Shown here one piece after another: positions 39,286-53,699 of a stretch of DNA of 64,000 nt (within the stretch, counting starts at the first letter, position 1; every line of letters starts with the position of its first letter). The stretch spans positions 56,140 through 120,139 of the forward strand of contig RCAB01000170.1 of NCBI GenBank assembly GCA_003640385.1. The letters run 5' to 3'. The position numbers were made by a program, and so were the translations under genes. Below the pieces are notes generated by a model. That model was not told where the DNA came from and did no database searches. It saw only the letters and a list, made by a program, of their open reading frames with translations. This DNA is from Setaria digitata (taxonomy: Eukaryota; Nematoda; Chromadorea; Rhabditida; Setariidae).

Positions 39286-42200
39286 GAGAAAAAATTTATA
39301 AACATTTAAATCATTTTCTTTTGTTAAAACAACAAATATTTTGCTTTATTAATTAATTTAATGAGCAAATTGATATGCACATTACTGTGCAACTTTCAAC
39401 TAATAAAGTAATTAAAAACCTTTTTTTTTTTGAATTTCTTAATAATGCATTTTATTTTTTTTACAAACATTTCAGTACTTTGTTATGTTTCCTTTTCCTT
39501 TCTTTTCCCTCTTTTTAATATGATTTTTGAATGGTTAGTTTTATTTTTTTTTTTATTCAATGAATTAGTTAATTAATCAAATGACTTGCTTGGAGATAAT
39601 TTTTTATTAATCTTTTGTTTTTTTTTTTTACTTTTTTCGTTATAAATAAAAGGTAATAATTTATTTGTTATTGCCGCCACAAGCATACATGTATACACGC
39701 ACTAAAAAAAAAAAACTTGAATTTTCATATGATAAACACTTATTTTTTTCCCCCTCTTAACTATTTCGAATAATTAACGATTTCAATTTATCGAAGGAAT
39801 TTAGGATGATATTTTTTTTTTATTTTGGTAAATTTCAGAGTTACCATAAGATGAAAATCAAAGATTATGAATCGCTAATTGCATATTTGTCCATGCAAGT
39901 CTTCGTAAATAAATCTAATTACTACAAACAAAAAAGAAAAAGAAAGACAAATTACCAAACAGTTTGTTTAATTAGTCAGTTAAGTGAAGTCCGTTATTTT
40001 CTTATCATTTTTAGAATTATTTCACATTACACCATTTTTCAATCTTATTTTTTCACTTATTTTCTTCCGAATATCTTTTGTATTTTATGGCGATGATTTT
40101 TATTATATTGAAATTAAAAGTTTCAAAATATTTAAACTCTTTGCATTTTCTGCAGTGTAAATTTATTAGCTCTCATTAATTAGGCGTCGATTATGCTGCC
40201 TGATATTGGGCATAAAGAAATGTCAAAGATTTATTGAATATATTTGTTTTAAAATAGCTAAAAATTAATTGAAATTGAGTATATTTGGCATAAAAATAAG
40301 TAAGAATTAATTTATATTAAAATTTGCCATTTAGAGTGTAATTTTTCAGCGAAAATTTGTTTATAAAATTGAAAAAGTTTGAATTCATCAAATAGCTTTT
40401 ACATTTGTGGATCAAAATATTTTAGATGAAAAAAAAATTTTTTTTTTTTCAGCAATATTTATATGCAATTTCTGGCAATAAGAAAAAACTACGAAGGCAA
40501 GAAAAAAGTGAAGACATTAGCTAAACAGCGAAATTTTTCGGGAGATTTTTTTTTTCACCTCATTCAATATAAAATGGTTTAATGTTTTGTGTTTTTGTTT
40601 TTGTTTTTGTTTTTTTTTTTTCGATTATTATTATCGTTATTCATTTTATCATAGTTGCACAGTTCAGTTTTGGTAAATAGTATCAATATCAATTATCATA
40701 TGAAATGGTATCAAATATCAGTTATCCATAAGAGAGTCGATATTTTTAAAACCTTTTACATTCTTCACTCATGCCACTGATAACAAACTTTTCGTCAGTA
40801 ATACTGATAACTTGCAGTTTTTTTTTTTTTTTTTATTTTTCTATATCATATAGTTTTTATAACCCAATAGCTTTCCTTTCAATTCCACACCTTTTGTCAA
40901 ATCTTACATCAGTTTAGCAATCATTTTTTACACTTTCCAAAGCAGCATTCTTTTTTCCACCCTTATCAAGGCTTAATATTTTGCCCTCATCATCTTGCAG
41001 AAAATATTATTCCTGAAATCAATCGTAAAAATATTTTGCGAAATTCTTAAAATATTTTTTATTTAACATAAAAGCAAAAAAAAAAATCCTTGTTTTCTTA
41101 CTTTCAGCAAAATGGACTTACACTGTTTTCCTTTCACTATTTTAATGAATATTTTCGAGATTAACTTACGATAAATAATAAATCCCAAAAATGATTCATT
41201 TAAAAATTGTAAAAGCAGAAAGAATGAAAATTTTTTTGTGGTCCGTTTTTCAAGTAGCAATAAGAAGCATAAATAAGGATATATGTTAATTGAAATTAAA
41301 TATTTAAAACATATTGATAATTCATAACAACATTTTTGGTAGAACGAAGGGAAAAAAAAACAGGAATTGCGCTTTTTAAATATCCAAAATTATAGGTCGA
41401 ACAGCTATTATTATATAATTCATATTCAAAATCGTTTAATAATCAAAAAATAATAATAATAGTGATAATAACGTCATTTATTCCAGTTCGCAGGGCTATA
41501 TCATTACAAACTTCAGTCATTATTCATTATTTGGGTTATTTAATTGACAATTTTTGGGTGTGTTTAAACTTTCCTTTTAAAAATTGAAAAATAAACTAAA
41601 AGATAAGTCAGTTTCCTTTAATTCTCATATTTCTTTTCTCTTCTTCGTTTTCTTCAACAATCGATCATGACTGTAATTAATTCGCACTTCTAACTTCTGT
41701 TTTATCGAAACTATAAATTTATTTAACTGTATTAATCTGTCAGTTAAAATTATAATAGATATTTATATGCATGAAAACTTTTATATAAGTTTTCATTTAT
41801 ATAAGATTTAATATAATTAAGATAAATAGCCGCACATGTTAATGCTGTTATACATTTTTATCATTAATTACATAATGCATGCAATTTATCATAGGACATT
41901 TTAAACTATTTTGAACAAAATTCGATAATTTCAAAACTTGCTAGACTTTGCAGAACATGAACGATTAATGACAACAATTATTATTATTATTTTTTTTTTA
42001 AGGAAACTTTTTTTCCAACCGTTTTTTTTTTTTAAATTTATTAAGTATATATTGGAAAATTTTTATCGAATAAAAGTTTATTTAAATAAGCTGGCGACAG
42101 GTAGTATTATTCGGATTGCTATCATATCAAAATGTCTGCTAAGAGAGTTGAAACCATTCAAAATTCCTGTTCTCGTAGAAAAAAAACCTGGAGAAATAGT

Positions 42201-45200
42201 GCATTGTAAAACATTTCATAATTTTCACATTCAAAAATTTAACATCTATCAATTTGGTTCATTCAAGAGAAAATTTAACTGACTAAACCGGAAATTTGGA
42301 ATTTGAAAGAAAGGAAAAATTTAAATAAACCCTGCAATATAATAAATAGGTTTAACACTAGAATTTTTGGTTGTTTTAATCATTAATTAACGATAAAATA
42401 TTTATTTTTGCATTTCAATCGGTCATTGGTCATTTTTCAAACTTTTTTGCATTATGCAAAGTCGTATTTCTTCTTTCTTTTTTTTTCGTCTCATTTTTTC
42501 CTTTTCTTTTTTCTTGATTTTCTTTTCTGTTTTTTTTTTTTCTCTCTCTTTTTTTTTTTAACTTCATGAAAAATTTTCCCAAATGAATTCGCCCTGTATA
42601 GTTCAGAAGCAAGGGCAGACAGGAGGTTTGCCCTTTTTTCTTTTTTTTGATATGACAAACTTTCACATGGAAATTGTCAATTTCAACAAAATTTCTTCTT
42701 TTTCAATTCTCTCATTGTTATGTAAGTAATGCACACAAAGAAATAGTTTGGTAGATGGAAAATTGTGATTTAATGATAATTTGAAACTAGTTTGTTATTT
42801 AGAATTTTTAAGATTTAATTTGTAGAATTTTAATTTTTGAATCTATCCACACAACATCTGCAAATAATCATTAGTGTCTTGCTGCGACTTGACATGGGAC
42901 ATAAGTGCAGCAGAAGTAGGCTTCTTGAAAGATATTGGGGATTGTTTCATTTCATTAAATCAGCAAAGATTGGCTGCTAATTTTGCGATAAATTTGTTTT
43001 TAATTTAGTAGCGAATAATTGTCTCAGTGCACTTGAAAATAAATGTATTATTTGGTTTGTTATTTTTTTGTCTCCTTTTCGTTCTCTAAAAAGTTCTAGG
43101 CTGTAATTTGTGAACAAATTTTTGTAGTTTAACTAACATATTTATTTCTCATTTGTCCAGTCATCAATTAATATTCATATATTTAAAATAAGAGAAATTA
43201 ATTGGAATTTTCCCGGCACTTTCTTGCTCGTACAATTTAAATAATTGCTTTTGATTCTGTTGTCATCAGTAATTAATAAGACAGAAAATGAATCAGAGAA
43301 TAAAAAAAAAAAAAAATGAGAAAGATAAAAAAGAAAGAAACTAGTAGCAATCTTAGAATGGAAAATTATTCGGACACAAAGAAAAATGGTTTAAATGAAT
43401 AAAAGAAGCGCAACTACTAATAGGATATTTTAAATTTATCTTTATAAATTAAATTAGGTTTAACAGTAGAAAAGGGAATGAGGGAGAGAGAGGAAGAGGA
43501 AGGGATAGAGGGAGAAGGAATGGATTAAAAAAAAGGAGGTTTGAAGATGAGAAATTGAAAAATAAGTAAGTACAAAAAAAGAAAACTAAACGCTTAAAAA
43601 ATTAGGATGAGAATCGAAAAAAAAAAACAACTTAAATAGCGAAAAATATTTAAGTGAAAAGCAAAAATTAGTTGAGAAGTAATTAAAAGGAAGTTTTTCA
43701 AAATGTTATTTATTTGTTTAGTTTTTTTTCTTTTTTTTTTCAATTTTTTATAAATCACATAACATTTATTGAGAAATATTTCAGATAACTGCGTAAGGAA
43801 TTGCTTAACAACGAACTGAGTTGAAATGAGTTTTATTTTATCGAATTGAATAACGTGAAAAATTTGTTTATACATTTTAATGGAAGGTTAAAAATTAAAA
43901 ATCATCCAAAAATATTTCTGATCAAAATTTTTCATTTTTTTTTTTTTTTTTTTTCTTTTTTTCTGTTACTGATATATGGTTGGAAAAAAAAAAGTGAAAA
44001 AACTGAAAGGAAAGGAAGGAAAAAAGAACGGAAAAGAAAGTTAGAAAAGAAAAAATGAATAATATCTGAAATTTTACAAATTTGATTTTTATCAAACTAT
44101 CCATATCATTTTCATTCTTTTCTTTCCTTTTTCTTTTTTTTTCAAAGTTACAAATTTTATTTTTCAGTTTTTTCTTCTTTCGTTACTTACTTATTTACCC
44201 ACTTTTTTTTTTTTTTTTTTTTAATCTTTTTTCCCTCGATTTCCCATATTCTTCCCCGCTACAATCCAATCTATCTTCCAATCAACATACTATTCTTTCA
44301 AGCATGAGTAGTAGTTAATAATATGCCCCAAGAGAAGGAATTGCTACTGCTTGTTGCTTTTCCATTCACCTCTTTTTCTTCTTTCCCAAAAATTTTCTCC
44401 TTTTTTTTTTTTTTTTTCTCTCAAATCAATTCTATAGAAAGATTTTTCGTTTAAATTTTATTTTTAATCAAAATTTGACCTTCTATATATGTTCATTTAA
44501 ATAATTGTGATTTATAAATTTTAAAAATTTATTAGTTATTAATTGATGGTGTTAGAAGTGAGCAGAAAATTTTGCGCAAATTGACTTTAGTTAACTTTTG
44601 AAAAAGATTATCAAATAATTGGTAGGGAAATTTCTGAATTTTAACTCGTTAAATGAAGTTAAGTGTTTTCTACTTTCTTTTTCTTCTTTACTTTTTTTTT
44701 TTTTTCTATATACCTAAAACATATCATACTTATAGATGCATAATATTTGTATGAGATAAATTAACGATAAATTAATTTACTTTTTTCCTGTAACCTTCAA
44801 ATTATTCATTTCATTTAGGGATGCTTGTACTTTATAAGCTAACAAGCTATTAATAATTTGAGTATGATAGGAGTTAAACATTATGCTAGCATTTAAAGTT
44901 TATAAGAAATCATGCCATTATTATAATGATGACAACAAAAATAAAGTGATTACGACGATGATGACCATGCTGATGTTAGAAATAATGATGAAAATAATAT
45001 TATTAATAACGATAACAACTGTAAAAATATCGGAAATTCAAGGAACAGCAGAAATAAATTTCATTTGTTCACATTAATCTACGGGAAATCTGATTAAGCT
45101 GCTAAAGATTTTTTTTAATTATGCAAAATTAGGAAGTCTGCAATATGCCACTTTCCAGGTTAACATGAAATAGTTTAGTGTGAATTAAATATCCTATTAA

Positions 45201-47356
45201 TAATTCTACTAGCATATTCTTGTTAGGTTCATTAGCTCACTCAATCATATTCATCTTTTCTCGTTTTTAAGCTGGCACTTCATTACTCGTCTAGAAGGAA
45301 AAAAAAAAATTCACAATTTTTTTTCCTTCCCAGTTTTAGAATAACATGATAACAATAATAACATTAATCCCGTTTTTTTTTTTCTTTTTTTTTTTCCAAA
45401 TTACCGTATGCTTTAAATTATTTATTTGGGAACTAAAATGTTTGCTTGAAAGATAAAGTTATTAGTTATCTATTTAAAAGCGACAAATGCACTTTTTTTT
45501 TTTTGAAGTTAATAGAATGTTAGAAAGAATATATCAAAGAAAACAGAATTTTAACAAAAAAAAAAAAAAATTTATGAAATTTTTTTGACTACCTAGTGAA
45601 ATGATAATAGGTTAATTGGTGATAATAGTGATTTCATTGAACTCTTCGGTTAGATTGATTATGGCTCTTCTCTATCCCATAACTATGCAGGCACTCGAAC
45701 TTTGTTTCGCTAATTATCGAGACGATCACTGATGTACATACTGTTTTCGGTTTTTTTTTTTTTTTTTTTCATTTTACCCAAAAAAATTTTCCTTTTGATA
45801 TAGTTGATAAATGTTGGAAGTGTCAATTAGCCTAGATATAGTATAGACCGATGAAATGATAATAGTTTAATTCTGATGATGGAATAATTTGGATGTGAAG
45901 AAAAATGAGAGAATGAATTCATTTGATATCCAAAAAAAAGAAAATGTTTTTTCTTTGTGTTCACATATTTTACAAGGCATTTAATCTTTTCAATCATTTG
46001 TTGGGCTTATCACTGAATTAATCTTTAAAGTGGATGTATGAAACATAAATTCGGTCCTGATAAAAATGGCGATAGTGTTGAAACAGCCGATCATCCTTAA
46101 TTCAATAAAATTCTCGATTGCAACAGGTTTGCTGTGTGACTGTCACCGTGATAAATCTTTGAATTTAAATGTTTAAATCCATTTGCAAAAAAATTTTTGT
46201 TCCTATTTTCAGCACGCATCATTGTTTTTTTTTTCTTCTTTAAAACTAAAATTTGCTTTAAAGCTATTTTTAATAAAGCCTGTTCATCAAGCGGTCTTAG
46301 CGTTATAGAAGAGATATGAAAAATTTTTCCACAAATTATCAAGCAAATCCCCAGATTTTATCACATATAGAAAATTATTTCATAGTTTATAAATGAATAA
46401 CTGAGCAGCTAATTTGAAAATCGAAAAACATATCGGAACGAATATGTTAATTGCTGATATATTTGTCGTCACTCAGTGCTTATAAAATAATTAATAATTT
46501 TAAATTGCATTACATAAAGTATATCAATTTGATTTTTATTCGCAAAATCTTTTGAATTGGGAAATTTTATCTGCCAAGTTGATATGATATTAATATTAAT
46601 GTGGCATCCTCATTTTAGTTCATTTGTCAACTTTATCCAATTACTGACTTCAGAAAATGAATATTTTTTTTATCCAACTGACTGAATAATTTAATTTCAT
46701 TTTCATCTAATAGTATTTCTAACTGTTGTACTTTCGAAATTTCAAATTTACTGCAAAAACTAAGCACTATTAAACGTAATAATTATTTGTGCTGCAACAC
46801 TGAACTGAATAATTTGCAGAAATTAATGAGCAAGTAAAGGAGGTCCTTCTTAAAATAAAAAAAAAAACAGTATTAAAAAATTTTAAGCAGCCAAAATCAA
46901 ATTGAATGTAAATTGATATTCTCCCGATAATTAAGAATTTGAAGAAAAAAGAGAAAGAGAGAGAGAGGGAGAAAGAGAGAGAAAGAGAGCTCAAGGTAAA
47001 AAAGGAATTGATTATTTTTTCCATTAAATATTTTCTTCTTCAATTGAACTTTTCAGTTCATTTAAGTTGAAAGCCAATACATTTTCTTCATGTTGTCGGC
47101 CATATATTTCCATAAAAATTTTACTGAATGAGTAAGAAAAGAAAAACAAAAGAGAAATGTTTAATTAGGAATACTAACAAATGTTCATTAAAATCTTACA
47201 AAATTAGCAGCAGTTATACCAAAATTTCATTAAATTTATGCCCCAAAAATATGCCCTTATCATTTTATTACGAAGAAAAATAATAGAATTCGAAATTTTA
47301 TAGACATTGGAGCGAATGAAATTTCTCACAATTGCTGTAAATAAAAAAAAAAAATA

Positions 47357-47545
47357 ATGCATTCAGAATCCAGCATGGCATTTATGCATTCTGAAACGAG
47401 TGGAAAAAAAAAATAAGAGCTATATATTTCAGAATTTAGAATAATATTAATACATTAAGGATCCATAATAGCATTCATAAATTCAGAATCTCGAATAACA
47501 TTATGCAGAATTTACAATAACACAACTTCAGAATCCAAAACGCTT
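47357..47545. repeat. degenerate repeat with TTCAGAATCC core
   Basis: CATTCAGAATCCAGCATGGC, TTTCAGAATTTAGAATAATA, ATTCAGAATCTCGAATAACA and CTTCAGAATCCAAAACGC follow each other about 30-70 bases apart. They look like decayed copies of one short unit. Confidence 0.5.
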
Positions 47546-47991
47546 TCTGATGTTTCTTTTTTTTGTTTTGTTTCGTCACTATAAGATAAGAATGATAAAA
47601 CATTCTTAGCCCATTATGCACCTTGAAGGTATTTTGCTATATAAATGCCCGTTTCACAAAGATGTTGCCAAAAAGTATTTTGTAATTGAGTAGCAAATAA
47701 CTAAGTTTAGATTGCTATAGCCCTAGGCCCGTGATTAATGTAGGAGATCAGTCTTATTGATTATGATTGTGTTAAAATTAGACTTTTTTTTTTGGTAACA
47801 ATTAGGATAGTTGAAAATTTAAGACTGAAAAAATCAAGTTAGAAATCAAAAGCATCATTTGTTGTTGTTATCGCTGTTTTTTTTTTCTTTTTTTTTTAAA
47901 GTAAACTTATTGAAGATACAAATTACTAAGATGCATAGCTATATCGTTGCGAGAAAATGATAAATGATAATCTCAAGAAACATTTTTAAAC

Positions 47992-47993
47992 AG
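47992..47993 (+). promoter_or_regulatory. candidate trans-splice acceptor for the glucuronosyltransferase
   Basis: CATTTTTAAACAG ends 35 bases before the ATG at 48029, with no coding exon seen upstream. It is a plausible spliced-leader site. If it is used, the first AUG of the mRNA is the out-of-frame one at 48018 rather than the main start. Confidence 0.4.
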
Positions 47994-48017
47994 GCTTTTC
48001 ATTCCTTTCGTTTACAA

Positions 48018-48086
48018 ATGAAAATTCAATGGAGAAATGCTTACGACAAATGCGAAGCTCAGGATCACGGCATCGAACTTACATGA
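48018..48086 (+). CDS. upstream open reading frame overlapping the glucuronosyltransferase start
   Basis: An ATG at 48018 opens a 22-codon frame, ending TGA at 48084-48086, that overlaps the main start (48029) in a different frame. It is likely regulatory if the mRNA starts at 47994; it has no recognisable product of its own. Confidence 0.3.
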   Translation: MKIQWRNAYDKCEAQDHGIELT

Positions 48087-51000
48087 TATATTATTTACGC
48101 ATTTTAGCTGCTGTATTTATATTATTGTTAATTATACAATTTGCGTCATCAATCAGGTCGGTTATCATGATTATTTTATTCCATTTTTGTCTTTTCACTG
48201 TTTTCCATTAAAATATTATTGGAATAAATTGATGGATCATTTGCTACTCGAAAAAACAAGTTTTAGCAGAAATGATTGAACAAATTTTAGGGCAAATTTT
48301 ATTTTGTAATTGAAAGGAAAAAAAAAAAGAAAGTAAAAATAGTTTACTATATAACTGATTAACTGATGGTAGCCTTTAATTTAATGAGATATATTGAAAG
48401 ATTAATAATTAACCGATTTACATAAATACTGATGCATCAATTTGAACTAATAATTAAATGTTTAACATCATGGAATGAATATTTCTGATATATTCTAAGC
48501 ATTATTTATTTGACACTGGATATAAAATTTGATATATATTTTGGTATAAAAATTTTCTCAGTCAATTCCAGTTTTCAGTTTAGAAATAATACACTGATCA
48601 TTATCAGTATCCTATGAATACAATGAATTTTATCACAAAAGGCAACAATTCTCTTTATGAATTATTTGAAATGGTTTAAACTTATTTGATTCGTAGTTCA
48701 GGTCATCAAATATGATAGTTGCAACTCCAAAAGCAACAACCGTACAGCCCTCACCATCCTCGCAAATTATTGTAATAACACCAACTTATCGTCGATCAAC
48801 AAGATTAGCTGACATGACAAGGTCTGTTTAATTAGAAATTAAAAAGAAAAAGAAAAGAATAGAAAACGATCATTGTAGCAATTCATTATTTGAATTGGTT
48901 ATCACTGCACATTCTCGGAAATAAAGAGATTCAAAAAAAAAAAAAGTAAGTAACAATGAAAAAACAACAATTGCAAGTGGTAGTAATAAGAAAGATAATG
49001 AAGAAGACTTTATTCTTTTTGTTTAACAAATTAAAATGCATTTCTAATTTACGCGTTCTGATCGCATTTCAGTCATTCAAACACTGCTTGATTAAAATTA
49101 CAAAAAAATTAACGAATTAAAGCAATATTACATTTTCTGCATCAGTATTAATTTTTTTTTTCCTTTTCTTCTTTTTTTTTTTTTTTTTTTTCTTTTTTTC
49201 TAGAATGGCCAATACATTATCACATATCAAAAATTTACATTGGATTGTTATTGAGGATGAAAATCGCAAAGTAAAAGCTGTTGAAAAATTGCTCAATCGT
49301 ACCGCTTTGCCGTATACGTACTTTCCAGCCAAAACTCCACCAGGTTATCCACGTACGTTATACAAATACTTATCACTTTAAATAAGTTTTAAGTAAGAGG
49401 AAAAGGTAATTGTAAAACAAATTATTTGCTAATTAATTTTCAAACCATTTTCTTCAATTAAAGCTATTCAAAATGTAAATGCTTAAAAATTTTTTTCGTT
49501 TAATTTATTGAACTGTCACTATCATGCTAATAATTCATGCATTATTGTAAAATTAAAAGAAAAAGGAAACAGAAAGAAAATCATTCTTTAATGAATTTTC
49601 TGGAATTTTTCTTTTAAATTATCAAAAAATTCGTTTTTCTTTTTAGCAATTCTCGTTAACTTGCTTTTTCTCTTATTCTTTTCAATTAAAAGATTGAATT
49701 TCACAACAGTCAATATTACTATGGCAACTTAATTATTGCTTATAAAAAAAAAGAAAAAAAAACTTTTCAATATAATGATTACTTTTCCTTTTTTTTTTTT
49801 TTTTTTTCTCTCCTCTCTCCATTCCTTTTTGAAATACCTTAAATAGGTTTTGTGTAAACATACATACACCGAATATAATCATTTTTAACTAATAATCAAT
49901 GTTATGAACTAATTCTAAACTATAAAATTATAATTTAATGAATGAAAATTTAGGTCGTGGTTGGTATCAACGAACAATGGCATTGCAGTATTTGCGTAAT
50001 CACTCTGATGCAATAAGCGGTGATTCAACTAAATCAGTAGTTTACTTTGCTGATGATGATAATTCATATGATATTCGTTTATTCAACGATTATATAAGAA
50101 ATGTACAGAAAGTTGGAATATGGGCTGTTGGTGAGTAATTTCTTATCACTGGTATCATTTTAATTTTCAGAATAATTTAAACAATTCATTGCAATATTTA
50201 ACTTTTAATCCTCCACGATTTCTATTCAGTGTTTTTTTTTTGGTGTTTATAATTAAATTAAATCGAAAAAGGTAGTCAGGTTTTGCTGGAGGTGCATTAG
50301 TTGAATCGCCAGCAGTAGTTAATGGAACAGTAGTTGGCTGGAATGTGGTATGGCATAAGAAAAGGAAATTTGCAACTGATATGGCTGGTTTTGCTGTAGC
50401 CTTAGATGTTGTTCTAAAGTAAGTTTTAATCTTTCTTTTTCAGCTGTATTGTTTTGAATTGAAGATTAATTTTTGTTCATTGGTAAGCTAACTAGTTGTT
50501 AGCCTAGTGTATAGTTTGCCGAATTTTCGAACTTAGGAAACTCCCAGCTAGATTAATTAAGATTTTCTGACAAATCAACATTTCAGTTCAACAGCGGTAT
50601 TTGGCAAATCATGCAACCGTGGTCTCGGCGCACCAGAAACATGTTTTCTTGAAGATCTCGGCCTTCAGATTCTCGATCTCGAACCATTTGGTTTCGAACA
50701 GGTAGCAGATTTTTTAAATAATATATTGAATTAATATCTCGAGAAATTAATTTGGGTCGCTAATATATGTTATTGAAATATTTTATTTGGATTGAAAAAA
50801 TGAAAATAAAAAATTTCTTCAACTATTTTTAATCATTTATTCGAGTGGTGACACATTTGATGGCTTTACAATTTGATAAAGCCTTCAGCAATTCAAGTAT
50901 TGCAGTTGTGCTTAATGAATTTCAAAGAATTCACAGCAACTGTAAAATCGAAATAATTATAGTATAGATAGTTCGTTATCTTTTATTACTGAGAGCTAAA

Positions 51001-51501
51001 ATAATTAATGACATGAATTGATCGACATCTGGTATCATCTAATTGCAAAACATCAATTATAGCTAATTCACTGGGCTTTCAGTAGTTTCATTTTCAAAAG
51101 CACGCCATTTAAACCAAACCACCTTTTGCGGTTTAAAAATTCCCGTTAAATCATTTATATTCTTTAAATCTTTCTGCACTTACTTTATAATTCCTTTAAA
51201 ACAAAGATTATAAAAATGAAAGTAATCGAATAAAAAGAAAAAAAAAACATAAATTACTGAGTAGAAAAAGAAAGAAAACGATTAAAAAAGAAGTGCAATA
51301 TTTTTCAAAAGTGCCTTTTGAAAAAAAAAAAAGTGCCTTTTGAAGCCGAAATTAAATGATAGAAATGGTATGAATTTTTCTGCAATCTAAGAAAGAATTC
51401 AATTTCAGGAAGAACGTGAAATCTTGGTATGGCATACCAAAACTGTTAAAGTAACTTTCGATAAGCGAGTTGCAGATACAAACGGTTTTTTCGTGGAGTA
51501 A
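48029..51501 (+). CDS. sqv-8: Galactosylgalactosylxylosylprotein 3-beta-glucuronosyltransferase (GT43), 7 exons
   Basis: This enzyme transfers glucuronic acid from UDP-GlcA to the Gal-Gal-Xyl linker of proteoglycans in the Golgi, a step needed before heparan and chondroitin chains are built. Exons: 48029-48156, 48702-48821, 49204-49352, 49954-50130, 50280-50418, 50587-50701, 51409-51501; all phases close, giving 306 aa, a usual length. It has the expected type II layout: a short cytosolic tail, a membrane anchor (about 19-41), a Ser/Thr/Pro stem, then the catalytic domain from VITPTYRR (about 67-74). Family motifs are LHWIVIEDE, VVYFADDDNSYD with the metal-binding DDD near 166-168, FAGGALVESP, MAGFAVALD, and ILVWHTKT near the C-terminus carrying the conserved His. 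GT43 identity is secure. The choice of SQV-8 (linker enzyme) over a GLCT paralogue is likely but not proven by sequence reading alone. Confidence 0.88.
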
Positions 51502-51579
51502 TGAAGTTGCAATTCATCGTCCATTTTTTTTTTTCCCGGTTCATTACTGCTAAAGTTTGAAATTAAAAGTGTTCTTATA

Positions 51580-51585
51580 AATAAA
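51580..51585 (+). terminator. polyadenylation signal of the glucuronosyltransferase gene
   Basis: AATAAA about 80 bases past the stop codon; motif and spacing fit a nematode 3' end. Confidence 0.5.
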
Positions 51586-51589
51586 AATT

Positions 51590-53690
51590 GCAGGAAAAAC
51601 TGAATATCTTTTCCTGGAAAAATTTTACAAAAATTTACAAAAAAAAAGATAAAATTATTTGCTTAATTTTGTAATTTATTCTAAAAATGATGCAGCCAAA
51701 GGATTTTATTTGCAATTATTGCTTTTTATTTTAGCAAAATTATTTTCTCATGCAATGATTGTTTTTTAAATTTGCTGAATGGAACGGGAATTAAAATGGT
51801 AAATAAAAATTTAAAACTGAAACAAACCGTTTTACTAATTTTACCAGATTAATAGAACATTATACAAAGTTATTCTTTCTCCTCCATTCATGTTTATTAT
51901 CGGGATGTATTCAGAGGATTACATTGTTTTATGTGCCAACTTAATGAATAACAACAACTGTGCATTATTATTTAATTTGCGATTTGTTCTGCAAGATTGA
52001 AAATGATTGCATAATAGAACTGCTTGCATAGCAAAGCGGTAGTAAAGCACAACTGATATTCTATATTCTTTTCACGTACGTAGTGTAAAAAAGCATAAAT
52101 GTATACGGATTGACACGTAATTAGGAGAAACAAAAGAGAGATTTGACGAAGAAGAAAGTCGAATGAAGCGCTCAGGTAAGGTAAGGTACAAGAGAGACGA
52201 TACTGTCCAAGCTCTGCATTTCCACATTTAATTATAATTTAAATTACTTCTTTCTATTACTAAAATTTGCACTGTTTGGAGCTTTCCACTGGAAGAACAG
52301 TGTTTAGAGAGGAAAAAGAAACTGTGCCTTATATATTTTATGATTTTGCACGAATGTTCAAGTTAAATTTTAAATATTTTTGACTTCAAAACTGTAAATT
52401 TGATTCAATTACTCTGAAATAATACATAATTTTTATTTTGTTCGAAATTTAATGAAATAGAACTGTCCAATCCCTTAACTATCATCAGTTTTTTTTTTTT
52501 TTTTTTTTTTTTTTTCATTACTTTAATTGAGCAGAATTTTTATATATTCTTTTTATATCTCTCTAATTAAGCTCCACTCGCACAAAAAAATTTCGAGAAA
52601 GAAGAGAAAAATTACAGCACAAATAATATGTATTTTAAACATCGACTTTTCGAAGCATATCCAACTTTATATCCTCCAGCATTTCAGTGGAAGTATTTCA
52701 GGACATTTCTCTGGACATCTTTCCAGGTATTTCGTACATGAAGAATGATACAAATATGACAGTTATTGGTGTAAAACTGTCTAGTAGCAACCAATTAAGT
52801 TATTGGAATAAATTCAATCATTCTCTTCATACCTACTTCAGTGAAATATTTCATTTGAGGAAAACGATGCATATGTGTATGCATAGAATGATTATCAGAT
52901 AATCCCGTCTAAATTTAGTTGGATAAAATTGGGCTAGAAATGAAAATACAATAGAACAAAAATGAAATAAATAAAACGAAAAAGAAAATGAATATGAAAA
53001 CAATAATTAAATCACATTGATGGGAAAAAAATAAAATTAAATTAAAATGGACGGGCAAAAATTTAAGCATACGATTGGTCAAAATACTTGAATTCATTGA
53101 TAATTTAAATTTGAGAAAAATTCGAAGAAAGAAGGAGAAAAAAACCACTTAATTATCAATTATATTGTTTTACTGGTATTTTTTTTTTGTCCTCTCTTTA
53201 AAATCGCTGACTAAAAAGGAAACAAAACTTCTTGGTAATAGAGAGAAAAAAAAAAAAAAAAAAAATTTCTAACGGTAAAATTTTTCCTTTCAAATAATTG
53301 AATTTAAAATTTGCTTACTGTTGAAATCGTGATAGAACATAATTTGGGAAAGTTTATGTAAGCCTAAAAAGGCATTTCCCATATCTTATTCACAAGTTAA
53401 AGAAATTTAATGATCACTAAAGCATCCAATAATACAGTAATTAGCTGATCTATTGCATCAAAATAGTTTTTGTTAAATGATATTATCAGTGGATTTTATC
53501 GCTTCATTCATTCAATATAATGTGACACTATCATATGACCGGATAAATTTTTATTGCAATTTCCAAAATTTTTGAAATTTAAAAAAGAAAAAAAAAAAAG
53601 AATATTTTTCGAAAAAATTTTTTGTTTAATTTTTTTTTTTTTTTTATATTTTTCTTTCTTTTTTTTTTTTTTTTTTTTCTTTTTTTTGAA
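51590..53690. other. intergenic, convergent gene ends
   Basis: This lies between the 3' end of the glucuronosyltransferase gene and the 3' end of the Wnt gene. Two short splice-flanked open segments (about 52125-52172, and about 52688-52727, both +) were considered and not accepted. The remainder is AT-rich with T and A runs. Confidence 0.5.
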
Positions 53691-53699
53691 GAAAGAAGA

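Noticed and set aside
41938..42282. 114-codon plus-strand frame ending in a mixed hydrophilic stretch
   Set aside because: It has no domain, no splice partners and a homopolymer-driven start; most likely chance in AT-rich DNA.
45661..45732. 23-codon ATG open frame with balanced codon use
   Set aside because: Too short, with no conservation evidence available and no splice partners.
46031..46102. Short open segment with coding-like codons ending before AATAAA
   Set aside because: Only about 22 codons, a poor acceptor and no partner exon.
52125..52172. Small splice-flanked open segment ending CTCAG then GTAAGG
   Set aside because: It stands alone; no adjacent exon fits, and it lies between two convergent gene ends.
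52688..52727. Splice-flanked 13-codon segment (TTTCAG acceptor, CCAG donor)
   Set aside because: The sequence is internally repetitive (TTTC..GGACAT twice), so both signals may be products of the repeat.
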